Source: an uncultured Umboniibacter sp.
Lineage (GTDB): Bacteria; Pseudomonadota; Gammaproteobacteria; Pseudomonadales; DSM-25080
Reading direction: 5' to 3'
Length of the DNA: 64,000 nt
NCBI RefSeq assembly: GCF_947497555.1
Contig: NZ_CANMGY010000002.1
Location: 175,080 to 239,079 of the forward strand
Shown here: piece after piece, positions 27,139 through 36,368 of the stretch
How the letters are laid out: the number at the start of each line of letters is the position of its first letter
How positions within the stretch are numbered: position 1 is the first letter of the stretch
Translations under genes and position numbers: made by a program
The notes under the pieces: model-generated
Told to the model about the DNA's origin: nothing
Databases searched by the model: none
The model's input: the letters and a program-made list of their open reading frames with translations, nothing else

Positions 27139-27311
27139 TACTTCATCCAATGACTGAGTAGTGCAATAACCAGTGACAACATAATTAGCGGATATAGAAA
27201 TGGCCGTATCTTCGCTACAAATTTTTCGCTTGGTGGTTTCGTGCCCTTAGCGATAGTGACAAACAGTGCCAATGATGCGAACAGAACAACCAAAATAATC
27301 AATAAATTCAT
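27138..27311 (-). CDS. Small two-helix membrane protein (57 aa)
   Basis: Below the usual length cut-off but well supported. AAGGAG lies eight bases before the ATG at 27311, and the stop overlaps the start of the XRE regulator as TAATG. The protein begins MNLLIILVVLFASLALFV, has a basic loop (KGTKPPSEKFVAKIRP) and a second hydrophobic stretch (FLYPLIMLSLVIALLSHW). Two membrane helices with a short cytoplasmic loop are likely. No family recognised. It is the first gene of an operon with the regulator and the ATPase. Confidence 0.75.
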   Translation of the reverse strand: MNLLIILVVLFASLALFVTIAKGTKPPSEKFVAKIRPFLYPLIMLSLVIALLSHWMK

Positions 27312-27329
27312 GGGGTACTCTCCTTGGAG

Positions 27330-27821
27330 ATGAGTATACTTACAGAATCAACTATTGATGGATTGATTATGCCTGCAATTATTATCATCGTTTTCTTAGC
27401 CGTTACGGGCTACTTGCTTCGTTCTAGTTTCTCTAAGCAACCTATTGAACAACGGACGCGCTGGTTAACCGTCCGAATTCTTTGGGCGTTAGTGGGCCTT
27501 TGCGCTATTGCTGCGGCTACCGGTCGCCTTCACGTAATGGGAGCACTTACCTCACCATTAATCCCAATCGTCTGGCAATTATATACACGCTTCAATCCAA
27601 TTAATAAGTCGACTGAAAATACTACGCGTGGGAGTCAGACTTCATCTTCTAGTATGACCCGCCCCCAAGCACTAAAAATTTTGGGATTAACTGAAGGGGC
27701 AACGTCTGAAGAAATTAAGTCCGCTCACCGAGAGTTGATGGCCAAATATCATCCGGACCGCGGTGGTAATGAGTTTTTAGCCGCACAAATCAATGAAGCA
27801 CGGGATCAACTTTTAGGCTAA
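27330..27821 (+). CDS. Membrane-anchored J-domain protein
   Basis: A protein of about 163 residues: two hydrophobic segments (about residues 12-28 and 46-70), a Ser/Thr-rich linker, then a C-terminal J domain (ALKILGLTEGATSEEIKSAHRELMAKYHPDRGG) with an intact HPD motif for stimulating DnaK. The architecture resembles TIM14/DjlC-type anchored J proteins. The start is uncertain: TTG 27324, ATG 27330 and ATG 27369 are in frame, and GGAG directly abuts the ATG at 27330. Only 18 bases separate this start from the divergent small-protein gene. It converges on the acyltransferase 12 bases downstream. Confidence 0.82.
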   Translation: MSILTESTIDGLIMPAIIIIVFLAVTGYLLRSSFSKQPIEQRTRWLTVRILWALVGLCAIAAATGRLHVMGALTSPLIPIVWQLYTRFNPINKSTENTTRGSQTSSSSMTRPQALKILGLTEGATSEEIKSAHRELMAKYHPDRGGNEFLAAQINEARDQLLG

Positions 27822-27832
27822 ATCCATTAACA

Positions 27833-28714
27833 CTACTGGTCCTCTTCGTTGCTAAGCGTTGGGTCCTCAGATTTAGAATAACTCCACCGACGATTACTCC
27901 AAAGCCAGGTCTCAGGCTGAGCCATAATTGCCTCGCCACCGCGCTTAGCATACGCTTTTAAAATCTCGTTTTCGTCATTCTTAAAAGGTGGCTCTGCTAA
28001 GATCTCGAGGCGAATTTGATAGTGCCCTCGGGACACCCTTCGCGGCCAGCCATAGACCACAACGGCATCATTCTTCATTGCGAACAACTCGGCGCCTAGC
28101 GGAAAAGCGGTATCCTGACCTAGCATTTTCGCCCAGACTTTTTTGCGCTTTTTAAGAGGTGCCTGATCCGCAAGGAGGATTAGAAAAAACTGATCTTTGC
28201 GATAATGGAAAATCTGTACGGCCTTCTTGTGCGGCACTAGGGTTGAGCCGAAGCGCGCTCGAGTCTCACGAAAGTAGGTATCAAAAGCTTTATTGTGTAA
28301 TGGTTTGTAAATAATTTCTAACGGTGGGTCTAGCGTTAGTGCGGCCGAATGTAACATCCATTCCCAATTACATTGATGTAGAGCCACCCCTACAATCGAT
28401 TTACCCTCCGCCCAAAGATCATTGACAACTTCAGGGTTATCCCACTTCACACGGGCTAAAAAATCTTCGGCGCTAAGGTGAGGTGAACGGAGTATTTCCA
28501 CAAACATATCACCAAGAAATTGATAATACTCTCGAAGAATTACTTCGCGCTCTTGTGCCGTTTTTTCCGGATAAACACGCGCAAGATTCTCTCGAGATAC
28601 CTTAACGCGATACTTAAAGACTCGGTACAGCAAAAAGCTGAGTAGCGGCGATAACGAACGATAGGAAACAGCTAAGGGAATATAGCTGAGCAACTTTACG
28701 ATGAATACGCCCAT
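27833..28714 (-). CDS. LpxL/HtrB-family lysophospholipid/lipid A acyltransferase
   Basis: Inner-membrane acyltransferase of the lipid A late-acylation family. The 293-residue protein has an N-terminal membrane segment (LLSYIPLAVSYRSLSPLLSFLLYRVF), SRENLARVYPEKTAQER typical of LpxL proteins, the catalytic HQCNWEW (HX4E form, near residue 113), and ILLADQAPLKKRKKVWAKMLGQDTAFPLG. It is nine bases from msrA on the same strand. Which acyl chain and acceptor it uses cannot be told. Confidence is high for the family and moderate for lipid A as substrate. Confidence 0.85.
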   Translation of the reverse strand: MGVFIVKLLSYIPLAVSYRSLSPLLSFLLYRVFKYRVKVSRENLARVYPEKTAQEREVILREYYQFLGDMFVEILRSPHLSAEDFLARVKWDNPEVVNDLWAEGKSIVGVALHQCNWEWMLHSAALTLDPPLEIIYKPLHNKAFDTYFRETRARFGSTLVPHKKAVQIFHYRKDQFFLILLADQAPLKKRKKVWAKMLGQDTAFPLGAELFAMKNDAVVVYGWPRRVSRGHYQIRLEILAEPPFKNDENEILKAYAKRGGEAIMAQPETWLWSNRRWSYSKSEDPTLSNEEDQ

Positions 28715-28723
28715 TCGAGCTCC

Positions 28724-29344
28724 TTAAATTGGACAAACCACACCAGTACCACCTATCCCACAGTAACCCGCTGGGTTTTTATGAAGATATTGCTGGTGAT
28801 AATCTTCGGCGAAGTAGAACGGCACCTGAACGGCGATTTCGGTAGCAATAGCTCCGAGGCCTTTCTCATTAAGCGCCTGTTGGTATGTTGCTTTGGTACT
28901 ATTAGCCAGTACCGCGTCAGCATCATCTTCCACATAGATTGCCGAGCGATATTGGGTGCCGACATCGTTACCCTGTCGCATCGCCTGAGTAGGATCATGC
29001 TTCTCCCAGAATAACGCCAGAAGTGACTCAAGAGAGGTCTGCTGGGGGTCAAAAATAACCTTCACCAACTCAGTATGACCAGTATGACTTGTACACACTT
29101 CATCATAGGTGGGGTTGGGCGTAAAACCACCACCGTAGCCTACTGCTGTACTGATAACTCCGGGCTGCTGCCAAAAAACGCGCTCAGCACCCCAGAAGCA
29201 ACCCATACCAAGATAAACAACCTTTGCGCCATCGGGGGCTTCCAACATTGAGCTACCCAATACGGCATTGGTTGGATTGATGCTAATCGCTTCGCTTCGA
29301 CCGCTAAGTGCTTCATCTGCACTAATCATTACTGTAGAACGCAT
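28724..29344 (-). CDS. msrA: Peptide-methionine (S)-S-oxide reductase
   Basis: Repairs oxidised methionine. The 206-residue protein carries the catalytic GCFWGAERVFW with Cys49, then GYGGGFTPNPTYDEVCTSHTGHTE, QYRSAIY and FYFAEDYHQQYLHKNP. A C-terminal Cys (TGVVCPI) with the GYCGIGG cysteine probably resolves the disulfide. An extension of about 40 residues precedes the catalytic motif, as in the E. coli-type enzyme, without a clear signal peptide. Confidence 0.95.
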   Translation of the reverse strand: MRSTVMISADEALSGRSEAISINPTNAVLGSSMLEAPDGAKVVYLGMGCFWGAERVFWQQPGVISTAVGYGGGFTPNPTYDEVCTSHTGHTELVKVIFDPQQTSLESLLALFWEKHDPTQAMRQGNDVGTQYRSAIYVEDDADAVLANSTKATYQQALNEKGLGAIATEIAVQVPFYFAEDYHQQYLHKNPAGYCGIGGTGVVCPI

Positions 29345-29353
29345 TTTTTGCCT

Positions 29354-29965
29354 CTAATCAATATCTAGAATATAACCGCGTGATGCCGACTGGCTAACAT
29401 GCCAAGGATATACCGCAGCATCATACTCAGTTTGGCACCACCTCGCCAGTTCGTAAAATGGCGGACGACCCGGATCCGCAAAAATGACTCGGCTCACCTC
29501 GGCCTCTTCACAGCGCAGGAGTATCTCGGATAGCACTTCGGGCATGTGATCCCAAAAGCAAACATCCGCGGCAATCACGAGATCAAAATTCGCCAGCTGC
29601 TCTACCGTCAACGCACTAAAATCCATGGTCACCGTATCGAACTGAGTCTCGTTTAAGCTTGCAACAAGCTCACTATAACCCACCACATCCGGATCAAGAT
29701 CTAGGGCCACTACTTGTGCGCGAAAGGTCTTTGCTAAATAGGCCGACAACACACCCCACCCTGCACCAAGTTCCAGAATACGCAAATCGCTGTGGATTGG
29801 ATTCGCCTGAAGAAAATCAATGAGGACTTGAGTGGACGTCCACACCTTATTGCCGTGGGCTGAGCGCGCCTTAGTCTTTCGCTTCAGACGTCGAACAGCA
29901 GGGTGTGTCGATCGAGGCGCTTTGATATTTGGCGCAGAAGGTATGTTGAAGAAGTGATCTTTCAT
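29354..29965 (-). CDS. Class I SAM-dependent methyltransferase (protein-lysine type)
   Basis: A 203-residue Rossmann methyltransferase. Motif I is LRILELGAGWGVLSAYLA, motif II VVALDLDPDVVGYSE, and DLVIAADVCFWDHMPE the catalytic-region motif, resembling the METTL21/Nnt1-like protein N-methyltransferase family. A basic N-terminus (RRLKRKTKARSAHGNK) precedes it. The ATG at 29965 is preferred; a GTG at 30010 is in frame, and neither has a good ribosome site. Nine bases before msrA, same strand. The substrate is unknown. Confidence 0.8.
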   Translation of the reverse strand: MKDHFFNIPSAPNIKAPRSTHPAVRRLKRKTKARSAHGNKVWTSTQVLIDFLQANPIHSDLRILELGAGWGVLSAYLAKTFRAQVVALDLDPDVVGYSELVASLNETQFDTVTMDFSALTVEQLANFDLVIAADVCFWDHMPEVLSEILLRCEEAEVSRVIFADPGRPPFYELARWCQTEYDAAVYPWHVSQSASRGYILDID

Positions 29966-30048
29966 GGGAAGAGTGTAGCGAAGATATGCAGGGAAAAATA
30001 GCGTTGCCACGACGCTAGCGACGTAATCACTTCAATTTTTGGCCGGCG

Positions 30049-30082
30049 AAAAAAAACGGCGCCCTTTAAAAGGAACGCCGTT
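30049..30082 (-). terminator. Rho-independent terminator of the S9 peptidase gene
   Basis: Stem AACGGCG/CGCCGTT (30055-30061 with 30076-30082), with a loop containing a further CCTTT/AAAGG pairing, followed on the minus strand by eight U residues (30056-30049). It lies 27 bases after the peptidase stop. Confidence 0.88.
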
Positions 30083-30108
30083 AGCTTAATTTGACATCAA
30101 CGGAAGCA

Positions 30109-32049
30109 TTACAAGCCGCCTGGCCCACAGTCCTCAGCGAAGTAACTCAACATACGCGTGTAGAACCTCTTCTGATGATCAAACGTCAGCGTATCAGAAA
30201 AGTGATCGGCGCCGTCTAGCTCCATGTATTCATAGGGAATCGCATGCTCATCCAATGCGGCTAAGTAACGCGTAGCGTGCTCTAAAGGCACTCGCTGATC
30301 CACACTGCCATGGACAATAAACAGGGGGATATTAACCTTAGCGGCCACCTCAACAGGTGAGATACTGTCGCGATAAAAACGCTCCTGCTCGATGCGGTCG
30401 GAACCCGATATCCTGCTCACATAGTAATTGAGCTGCAGATCGTTATCCGCTACGGCCGCACCAGCAATGGCACACTGATAGATCTGATCTTCGCGAGAAG
30501 CTGCGACCAACGCCGCATAGCCACCGTATGACCAGCCAAACATTGCCATGCGATCCGGATCAACCAAGCCCTGTTCCACTAGATACAGCGCGCCGTCATC
30601 CTTATCATCCTGCATTTCATAGCCGCCTTGACCACCATTGATGAAAGCAGATTGATAATGCTCCGCACCGTAGTTCATCGAACCGCGGTACTGAGGCTGC
30701 AGCACCATGTAGCCGCTATTAGCAAGCAGCTGCGCCCAGCGATCGAATATCACCGTTTCGGCAACAAACGGACCGCCGTGAGGCATCACGACTAATGGGA
30801 ATGGACCCTCACCGTTGGGTACCGTAATAAAGGCGGGAATAGTCCTACCGTCGCGCGCTTCATATTGGATATAACGAACATCAGCCAAGTTTTCCGCCCT
30901 AAGAAGCGGCTGCTCCTCGCCCACAATACTTAACCGACCGTTGCGAATCAGGTAATAGGTACCCGGATCACGCGGCGACTGATTACGCACAACGATGGTT
31001 GCACCATCGCGACTGCGAGACTCGATACGAACATAACCTGAGTTAGGGATGACGCTCTTGAGTTGGTTATAGAGCGCTTCCTCTTCACCGTCGAAAAAGG
31101 CAAAACCAAACTCATCTTTGTAGTAAGCGATCGCGGAAATCGAGTCTGGATTACTCCAATTATTCGAGTGCCCCCGAACGCCCCAGATATCAATATCATT
31201 GCGCGCGTAAATAAGCTCACCAAATTGCTTGGTTTGGGTATTGAACTCCCACAACCCCATTTTATCGCGGCCGTTTTCGGCTAGCACAAACCATAGGTGT
31301 GGTGCTGCTTCGTCGAAACCTGTGACGCGGAATGATTCAAAATTATCAATACTTAGGCGATAAACCTCTTCCCAGTCGTCATTAACTCGTGTAAGGAAAA
31401 TTCTCTCCTCATTCAACCCATCGTAACTTTCTGCACTCCAGGGTTCCCCGTCTCCGGTAAAGCGAAATCTACCCAAACTGTTGTTACCACGAAGTACAAG
31501 ACGCTTAGTGCCGCGACGCAGGTTATATTCGTAGATAGATTGCGCCCGGAAGGCACCACCGGATCTACTAGCACTATCTTCGGGAAAAAATCCGAATAAA
31601 ATAGAATCCTCTTTCTGGGGAAGCGAGTTAACAATTTGAGCGCCAGGCTCATCGATCTTCTCTAAACGCTCGGTCTCAATATCAAGCCTGGCGACCGATC
31701 TTTCAAACACGCCACGGTTAAAACCGTTAATATCATCGCGAACTTTCTGCCTCAAACCAATGACCATATTGGTGTTAGTAATCCAGAAAAAGTTTTCAAT
31801 CTCCATTGGGTCTGAATTTACTCGAAACGGCTCGGCATCGAGGTTACTTGTCTCGAACACTTCAATAATGGGATTACCGTCACGAGATGGGGTTCTTAGC
31901 AACGCCAAATGCTGTCCGTCTGGGGATAGACTCACGTTACTAACGTTAGAACGAAGTGACCAGTATTCGGGAGGATATACCTCATTAGCAAATACTGAGA
32001 GTGAAGCAGCCAGCATTAACCCAGCGGCTGTTATTTTTAGTATCTTCAT
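30109..32049 (-). CDS. Exported S9-family (prolyl oligopeptidase-type) serine peptidase
   Basis: A 646-residue peptidase of the acylaminoacyl-peptidase/DPP branch. The signal peptide (MKILKITAAGLMLAASLSVFA) suggests a periplasmic enzyme. A beta-propeller-like N-terminal part precedes the alpha/beta-hydrolase domain from about residue 400. The nucleophile Ser is in GWSYGGYAAL, the Asp in VHGSVDQRVPLEH and the His in LDGADHFSD. It lies downstream of a TonB-dependent receptor on the same strand, but each gene has its own terminator. Use of imported peptides is a reasonable inference. Confidence 0.92.
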   Translation of the reverse strand: MKILKITAAGLMLAASLSVFANEVYPPEYWSLRSNVSNVSLSPDGQHLALLRTPSRDGNPIIEVFETSNLDAEPFRVNSDPMEIENFFWITNTNMVIGLRQKVRDDINGFNRGVFERSVARLDIETERLEKIDEPGAQIVNSLPQKEDSILFGFFPEDSASRSGGAFRAQSIYEYNLRRGTKRLVLRGNNSLGRFRFTGDGEPWSAESYDGLNEERIFLTRVNDDWEEVYRLSIDNFESFRVTGFDEAAPHLWFVLAENGRDKMGLWEFNTQTKQFGELIYARNDIDIWGVRGHSNNWSNPDSISAIAYYKDEFGFAFFDGEEEALYNQLKSVIPNSGYVRIESRSRDGATIVVRNQSPRDPGTYYLIRNGRLSIVGEEQPLLRAENLADVRYIQYEARDGRTIPAFITVPNGEGPFPLVVMPHGGPFVAETVIFDRWAQLLANSGYMVLQPQYRGSMNYGAEHYQSAFINGGQGGYEMQDDKDDGALYLVEQGLVDPDRMAMFGWSYGGYAALVAASREDQIYQCAIAGAAVADNDLQLNYYVSRISGSDRIEQERFYRDSISPVEVAAKVNIPLFIVHGSVDQRVPLEHATRYLAALDEHAIPYEYMELDGADHFSDTLTFDHQKRFYTRMLSYFAEDCGPGGL

Positions 32050-32064
32050 ATAATAGACCTCAAA

Positions 32065-32098
32065 AAAAAAGCCTCCCTCACGAAATGAGAGAGGCTTT
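32065..32098 (-). terminator. Rho-independent terminator of the TonB-dependent receptor gene
   Basis: Stem AAAGCCTC/GAGGCTTT (32068-32075 with 32091-32098), extended by CTCA/TGAG around a CGAAA loop. On the minus strand it ends in a run of U residues. It starts 17 bases after the receptor stop and lies just before the S9 peptidase start. Confidence 0.88.
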
Positions 32099-32114
32099 CA
32101 ATTTAGCTCAGTGA

Positions 32115-35100
32115 TTAGAACTGCGCATCAAGCGAGAGGTAGAAGGTTCGACCCTGTAGATCGTAACCCGCACCAATCGGAGTGTTATTGACAGCAAGTA
32201 CTTCGTTGCTATCAACTCTTGGAGGCGCGGTATTGAACGCATTGCGCAAACCTAAGGTCACACCAAATGCTTCAGGAGCATACGAGACAGAGAAACTGTG
32301 AATCATATACTCGTCAGCAAAGCCGACGTCACGACAATCCGTTCCGCCATTCGCTACACCAAGACAAGAGTCAGAGAAGAACCCAGTGCCGTTGGTATCA
32401 TAAATATCAGAATATGGATCAATCCCTCTTGCATCCTGCTCAACAGAGCCAATGAATCGAACACCCCAATTGAAGTAGATGTCCTCATAGTTAGCTGAGA
32501 ACGTCGCGTTAGCTGTCCATTCCGCGTAACCGAATTCACCTTGGTAGGATTCTGAATCAACGTTACCGCTGTCATCTTCAAACTCTAACGTTGATTCTAG
32601 TAGGCGGTTCGCATTTAGACGCACACCTAAACGAATAGGTAGGTCCGCTAAACTAACGTCTTGACCGTAAGCAAAATCAAAATCCATTCCTCGAGTTAAT
32701 TCGAGGTCACGATTAATGAAGCCGGCAGTGACTAGCTCAATAGTATTGTCATCGCCACGCGCAATACTTCCACAGAATGTGCTCGGCTGACCAATATCAG
32801 CAAAGTAACAGTCGTTAATGAGATACTGTGCAGATGGTTCAACAATTGAGTTTGTTACTTCGATCTCGTAGTAACTCGCTGAGAAGCTCATATCAAAGTC
32901 GTTCCACCATGGCTGGTCAAACGAGAAACCATAGCTAAGTGACGTCGATGTTTCTTCCTCTAGATCTAAGCGGCCGCCCGTTGCGATCTCAACACTATAT
33001 GAATTGAAGCCATTCAAATCTAAAGCCGCTGGATCAGTTGGGTCGACACCATTTGCTACACAGTTACTCAAAAGCTCAGGTGAACGAGTATCCAATGATG
33101 GATCATATGACACTGGAGCCGTTGGGTCGTTAGGATCACTCACTAGCGCATCACCCGGGATACCACACGGATCGGATACGGTATTGAAACCGGTCTGATC
33201 TCTTAAGAACAATTCACGCAAGTTTGGTGCACGGTAAGATGTACCGTACGTAGCACGAAGCAATAGCGAATCTACCGGACGATAACCAACTTTTGCACCA
33301 CCTGTCCAAGCACCACCATAGAACTCGTCTTTGGTGTAGCGAGTCGATAGATCAACATTTAGCTCAGTAGCCAATGGAAGGTTCGCCAAAACAGGTATTG
33401 ACACTTCACCGAAAAATTCAGTTGTTGTCTTATTACCCGAGGCTCCGCCATCAGAGAAGTAACCGAAGAACAAACCGTTAGCTGCTACTTCATCTGGATT
33501 AGACTCAATTTCATCATAGCGGTATTCAGCACCCACTGCCGCACTGACGGTGCCAGCTGGCAAATCAATTACGTCACCCGTTACGAAGGCAGTTAAGATA
33601 TTTTGTTTGTAAGTTGTGTCGAAATCTCGACTATCAAACAAATAGTTGCGCTCTGCGGCCGTTGCAAAATCACCAATTACATTTTCATAAAGGGAAGGTG
33701 CAAACATATTGATTGGCACACAACCGTCAGTGCCGTCCGGAATACCGTCTCCGTTGTTATCCACGCCACAAATAAAGTTGCCTGGATTCGATGGATCTTC
33801 AATAGTGGTCGCTAGAGATAGCTCTAAACGATCTCCTCGGATACCATAGCGATGCGACTCACCTTCCGAGACAGACGCCGAAGCAGCAATATCGAATGAC
33901 CAATCATTGAATGAGCCAAAGTTTATAAATGGCAGGTCACCTTTCACGCCGAATACAGCACGAGTTTGCGCTACCGAAACATCGCTAGTTGTACGATCTC
34001 CCTGAACGGAAACGATAGGAATCGTTGACGCAGGTCCCAAATAGCCGAATGCACCTGGAGGCGCACCATAAAGCGGTGTTAATGCATCAAGACAATCTAC
34101 ACCATTAACGCCATTTGGATTACATAAGTTGTAAGGATTATTGGCAGGAACAGTTGGGAACAACTGGAACGCACCAGAATCGGTGTAGGTCTCACGCTTC
34201 GAATAAAGCACTTCAAAGAACGGCGTAATATTCATCTCGCCATCGAAGGTGTATTCACCCGATGCCATGAATGAGACTCGCTCAACCTCCGGATAAAGGT
34301 GAGCGAAGCCCTCTTTACCGTTAATGGTGTAATCCTTGAAGTTGACGTCGGTTTTACCGTCGCCGTCGCCATCTACACCCGCACCTCGGAATGTTGATTC
34401 AGAGAAGTCAGGCCATAGGCCGTTGCTGTATCCTGGGGTGTAGTAGATTGATCCTTGGTAAGGCACACTCACACGACCTGCCAGTGATGCAGTCTTACAG
34501 TTATCAACCTCCATACCATAGACTTCACTATAAAATAGGTCATCGGAGTAATAATTACCGTCCAAGCCAATTTCGTAGTTCTTATCACAGGTAGCAGTCC
34601 AAGTACGATCGTCTCGCGTAACAGGCTCTGACTGTTGATATTCTACACCCGCGTTGACAAAGCCACGATCGGTTGCGTGACCCCACGCCAAGTTCAACGT
34701 ATTAGTTTCACCGCCACCTTGGGTTGGTAATTCGGTGTCAAACTGCACTTCAAACCCATCAAAGTCCTTACGCGTAATGATGTTTGCTACACCAGCAACC
34801 GCGTCTGAACCGTATACCGACGATGCACCATCAAGCAACAATTCATATCGTTCAACCATTCCAGAAGGAATGAGCCCTAAATCGAAAGAGTTAGGTGCGC
34901 CTTCTACACCTGCTGGCGCAAGGCGACGGCCGTTCATTACTGCCAGACTACGAGCGCTACCAAGACCACGTAGATTAAGTGTTGAAGCGCCAGGGCCATT
35001 ATCTAGTACGAAGCCGCTAAACGTCAGATCGATCTGCGTACCTTGTGATGCAGTACTTGTCTGAAGGATATCCGCTGCAGAGAAGTTACCAAGGCTACGC

Positions 35101-35363
35101 TCAACATCTGCGTCAATCACTTGGATCGGAGAGATTGAGCTAAACGCGTCGCGACGGAGGCGTGAGCCTGTCACAACAACTTCTTCGGTCTGCTGTTCTT
35201 CAACAACTTCTTCGACCTGCTGTTCTTCAACAATTTCAGCCGACTCAACGGTTTCTGAATTTACATCTTCCTGGGCATAAGCAACGTTGGCAAACGTTGC
35301 AACAGACGCCATAGACACTGCAACTGCCAGTGGACGCGCCTTAAATAACGAAGAGATTGTCAT
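32115..35363 (-). CDS. TonB-dependent outer-membrane receptor
   Basis: A 1082-residue energy-coupled outer-membrane transporter. It has an N-terminal signal peptide (AVSMASVATFANVAYAQ), an acidic Glu/Val/Gln-rich segment with repeated EEQQ(V/T)EEVV (about residues 40-65), and a TonB-box-like EEVVVTGSRLRR. The plug domain (IQVIDADVERSLGNFSAADILQ, NLRGLGSARSLAVMNGRRL) follows, then the beta-barrel, ending in aromatic FYLSLDAQF. NEVLAVNNTPIGAGYDLQGR near the end is typical of the large receptors of aquatic Proteobacteria. The ligand is unknown; a neighbouring exported peptidase would fit peptides. Confidence 0.93.
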   Translation of the reverse strand: MTISSLFKARPLAVAVSMASVATFANVAYAQEDVNSETVESAEIVEEQQVEEVVEEQQTEEVVVTGSRLRRDAFSSISPIQVIDADVERSLGNFSAADILQTSTASQGTQIDLTFSGFVLDNGPGASTLNLRGLGSARSLAVMNGRRLAPAGVEGAPNSFDLGLIPSGMVERYELLLDGASSVYGSDAVAGVANIITRKDFDGFEVQFDTELPTQGGGETNTLNLAWGHATDRGFVNAGVEYQQSEPVTRDDRTWTATCDKNYEIGLDGNYYSDDLFYSEVYGMEVDNCKTASLAGRVSVPYQGSIYYTPGYSNGLWPDFSESTFRGAGVDGDGDGKTDVNFKDYTINGKEGFAHLYPEVERVSFMASGEYTFDGEMNITPFFEVLYSKRETYTDSGAFQLFPTVPANNPYNLCNPNGVNGVDCLDALTPLYGAPPGAFGYLGPASTIPIVSVQGDRTTSDVSVAQTRAVFGVKGDLPFINFGSFNDWSFDIAASASVSEGESHRYGIRGDRLELSLATTIEDPSNPGNFICGVDNNGDGIPDGTDGCVPINMFAPSLYENVIGDFATAAERNYLFDSRDFDTTYKQNILTAFVTGDVIDLPAGTVSAAVGAEYRYDEIESNPDEVAANGLFFGYFSDGGASGNKTTTEFFGEVSIPVLANLPLATELNVDLSTRYTKDEFYGGAWTGGAKVGYRPVDSLLLRATYGTSYRAPNLRELFLRDQTGFNTVSDPCGIPGDALVSDPNDPTAPVSYDPSLDTRSPELLSNCVANGVDPTDPAALDLNGFNSYSVEIATGGRLDLEEETSTSLSYGFSFDQPWWNDFDMSFSASYYEIEVTNSIVEPSAQYLINDCYFADIGQPSTFCGSIARGDDNTIELVTAGFINRDLELTRGMDFDFAYGQDVSLADLPIRLGVRLNANRLLESTLEFEDDSGNVDSESYQGEFGYAEWTANATFSANYEDIYFNWGVRFIGSVEQDARGIDPYSDIYDTNGTGFFSDSCLGVANGGTDCRDVGFADEYMIHSFSVSYAPEAFGVTLGLRNAFNTAPPRVDSNEVLAVNNTPIGAGYDLQGRTFYLSLDAQF

Positions 35364-35600
35364 GTTTCCCCCTAATCCCTAATATAACGATAGCTCGACA
35401 CCAATCCCTAACAACTATGTTGTTGCATAGAAACCGGTGCGCAAGCAGCTAAGTTTTCGAAACGTTTATTGCTCTAATTATCGCTTCATATGTGAGATAT
35501 CACTTACGTACATTAACTAACTTTTCAGGTAGTAACAAGTGATACTATTGCAATAATAATAATTGAATTAGGTTATTTATACCTAGGCTTCTTAGCTAGA

Positions 35601-36368
35601 ATGGCCATCCTAAAAACCATCGATTCGGAGACGAAATTGGCGCAAGGACGATTAGAGTTAATCTATCTCGATGACGATCTAGTAGCGTTCAATAAACCAT
35701 CAGGACTATTGGTTCATCGCTCTCCCATTGACCGTCACGAAACGGAGTTTGCCCTGCAAAAGGCTCGCGACTTAATTGGCCAGTATGTCTTCCCTGTTCA
35801 TCGTTTAGATAAGCCTACGAGTGGCCTCTTAATCTTTGCACTTTCGCAGACAGCTGCCAAACATTTAGCCGAGCAATTCGCAGCGAACGCCATCGCGAAA
35901 TCTTACGTTGCTGTGGTTCGCGGTTGGCCGAAGAGTCAATTTATCGATCACCCGCTCAAACTGACCTTAGATGACCGAAAGGGAAAGACTGACCGCGCCA
36001 TTGATGCCCAGAGTGCGCAAACAGCGGTTCAAGTTACGGCTACAGCAGAACTACCCATAGTGTTTGATCGATACTCGGCTATTCGCCTTGCGCGAGTTGC
36101 GCTAAAACCCGAAACCGGCCGACGACATCAGCTAAGACGACATCTCAAGCACATCTCGCACCCTATCATTGGCGATCCTAAGTACGGTAAAGGAGCGCTC
36201 AATCGTCTGCTGGCGGATGAGCTTAATATCAACCGACTCATGCTACATTGTGCTAGCATGAGTTTTGGTCATCCAACCACCAATCAGCAGATTACCCTTC
36301 GCGCCCAAGAACCGAGTGTTTTTGAACAGCTGGCAACTCAACTTCCTTGGAAAGCAGTGGACTTATGA
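35601..36368 (+). CDS. truC: RluA-family pseudouridine synthase (TruC-like)
   Basis: Isomerises uridine to pseudouridine in structured RNA. The 255-residue protein lacks an S4 domain and starts with the catalytic fold: IYLDDDLVAFNKPSGLLVHRS near residues 21-41. The catalytic motif HRLDKPTSGLLIFAL (about 72-86) contains the essential Asp. ETGRRHQLRRHLKHISHPIIGDPKYG closes the domain. The short form and RSPIDRHE match TruC, which modifies U65 of tRNA. It ends in a four-base ATGA overlap with the next gene. Confidence 0.9.
   Translation: MAILKTIDSETKLAQGRLELIYLDDDLVAFNKPSGLLVHRSPIDRHETEFALQKARDLIGQYVFPVHRLDKPTSGLLIFALSQTAAKHLAEQFAANAIAKSYVAVVRGWPKSQFIDHPLKLTLDDRKGKTDRAIDAQSAQTAVQVTATAELPIVFDRYSAIRLARVALKPETGRRHQLRRHLKHISHPIIGDPKYGKGALNRLLADELNINRLMLHCASMSFGHPTTNQQITLRAQEPSVFEQLATQLPWKAVDL

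Noticed and set aside
34735..35064. 109-codon plus-strand frame inside the TonB receptor gene.
   Set aside because: Antisense to the conserved plug domain, no family features.
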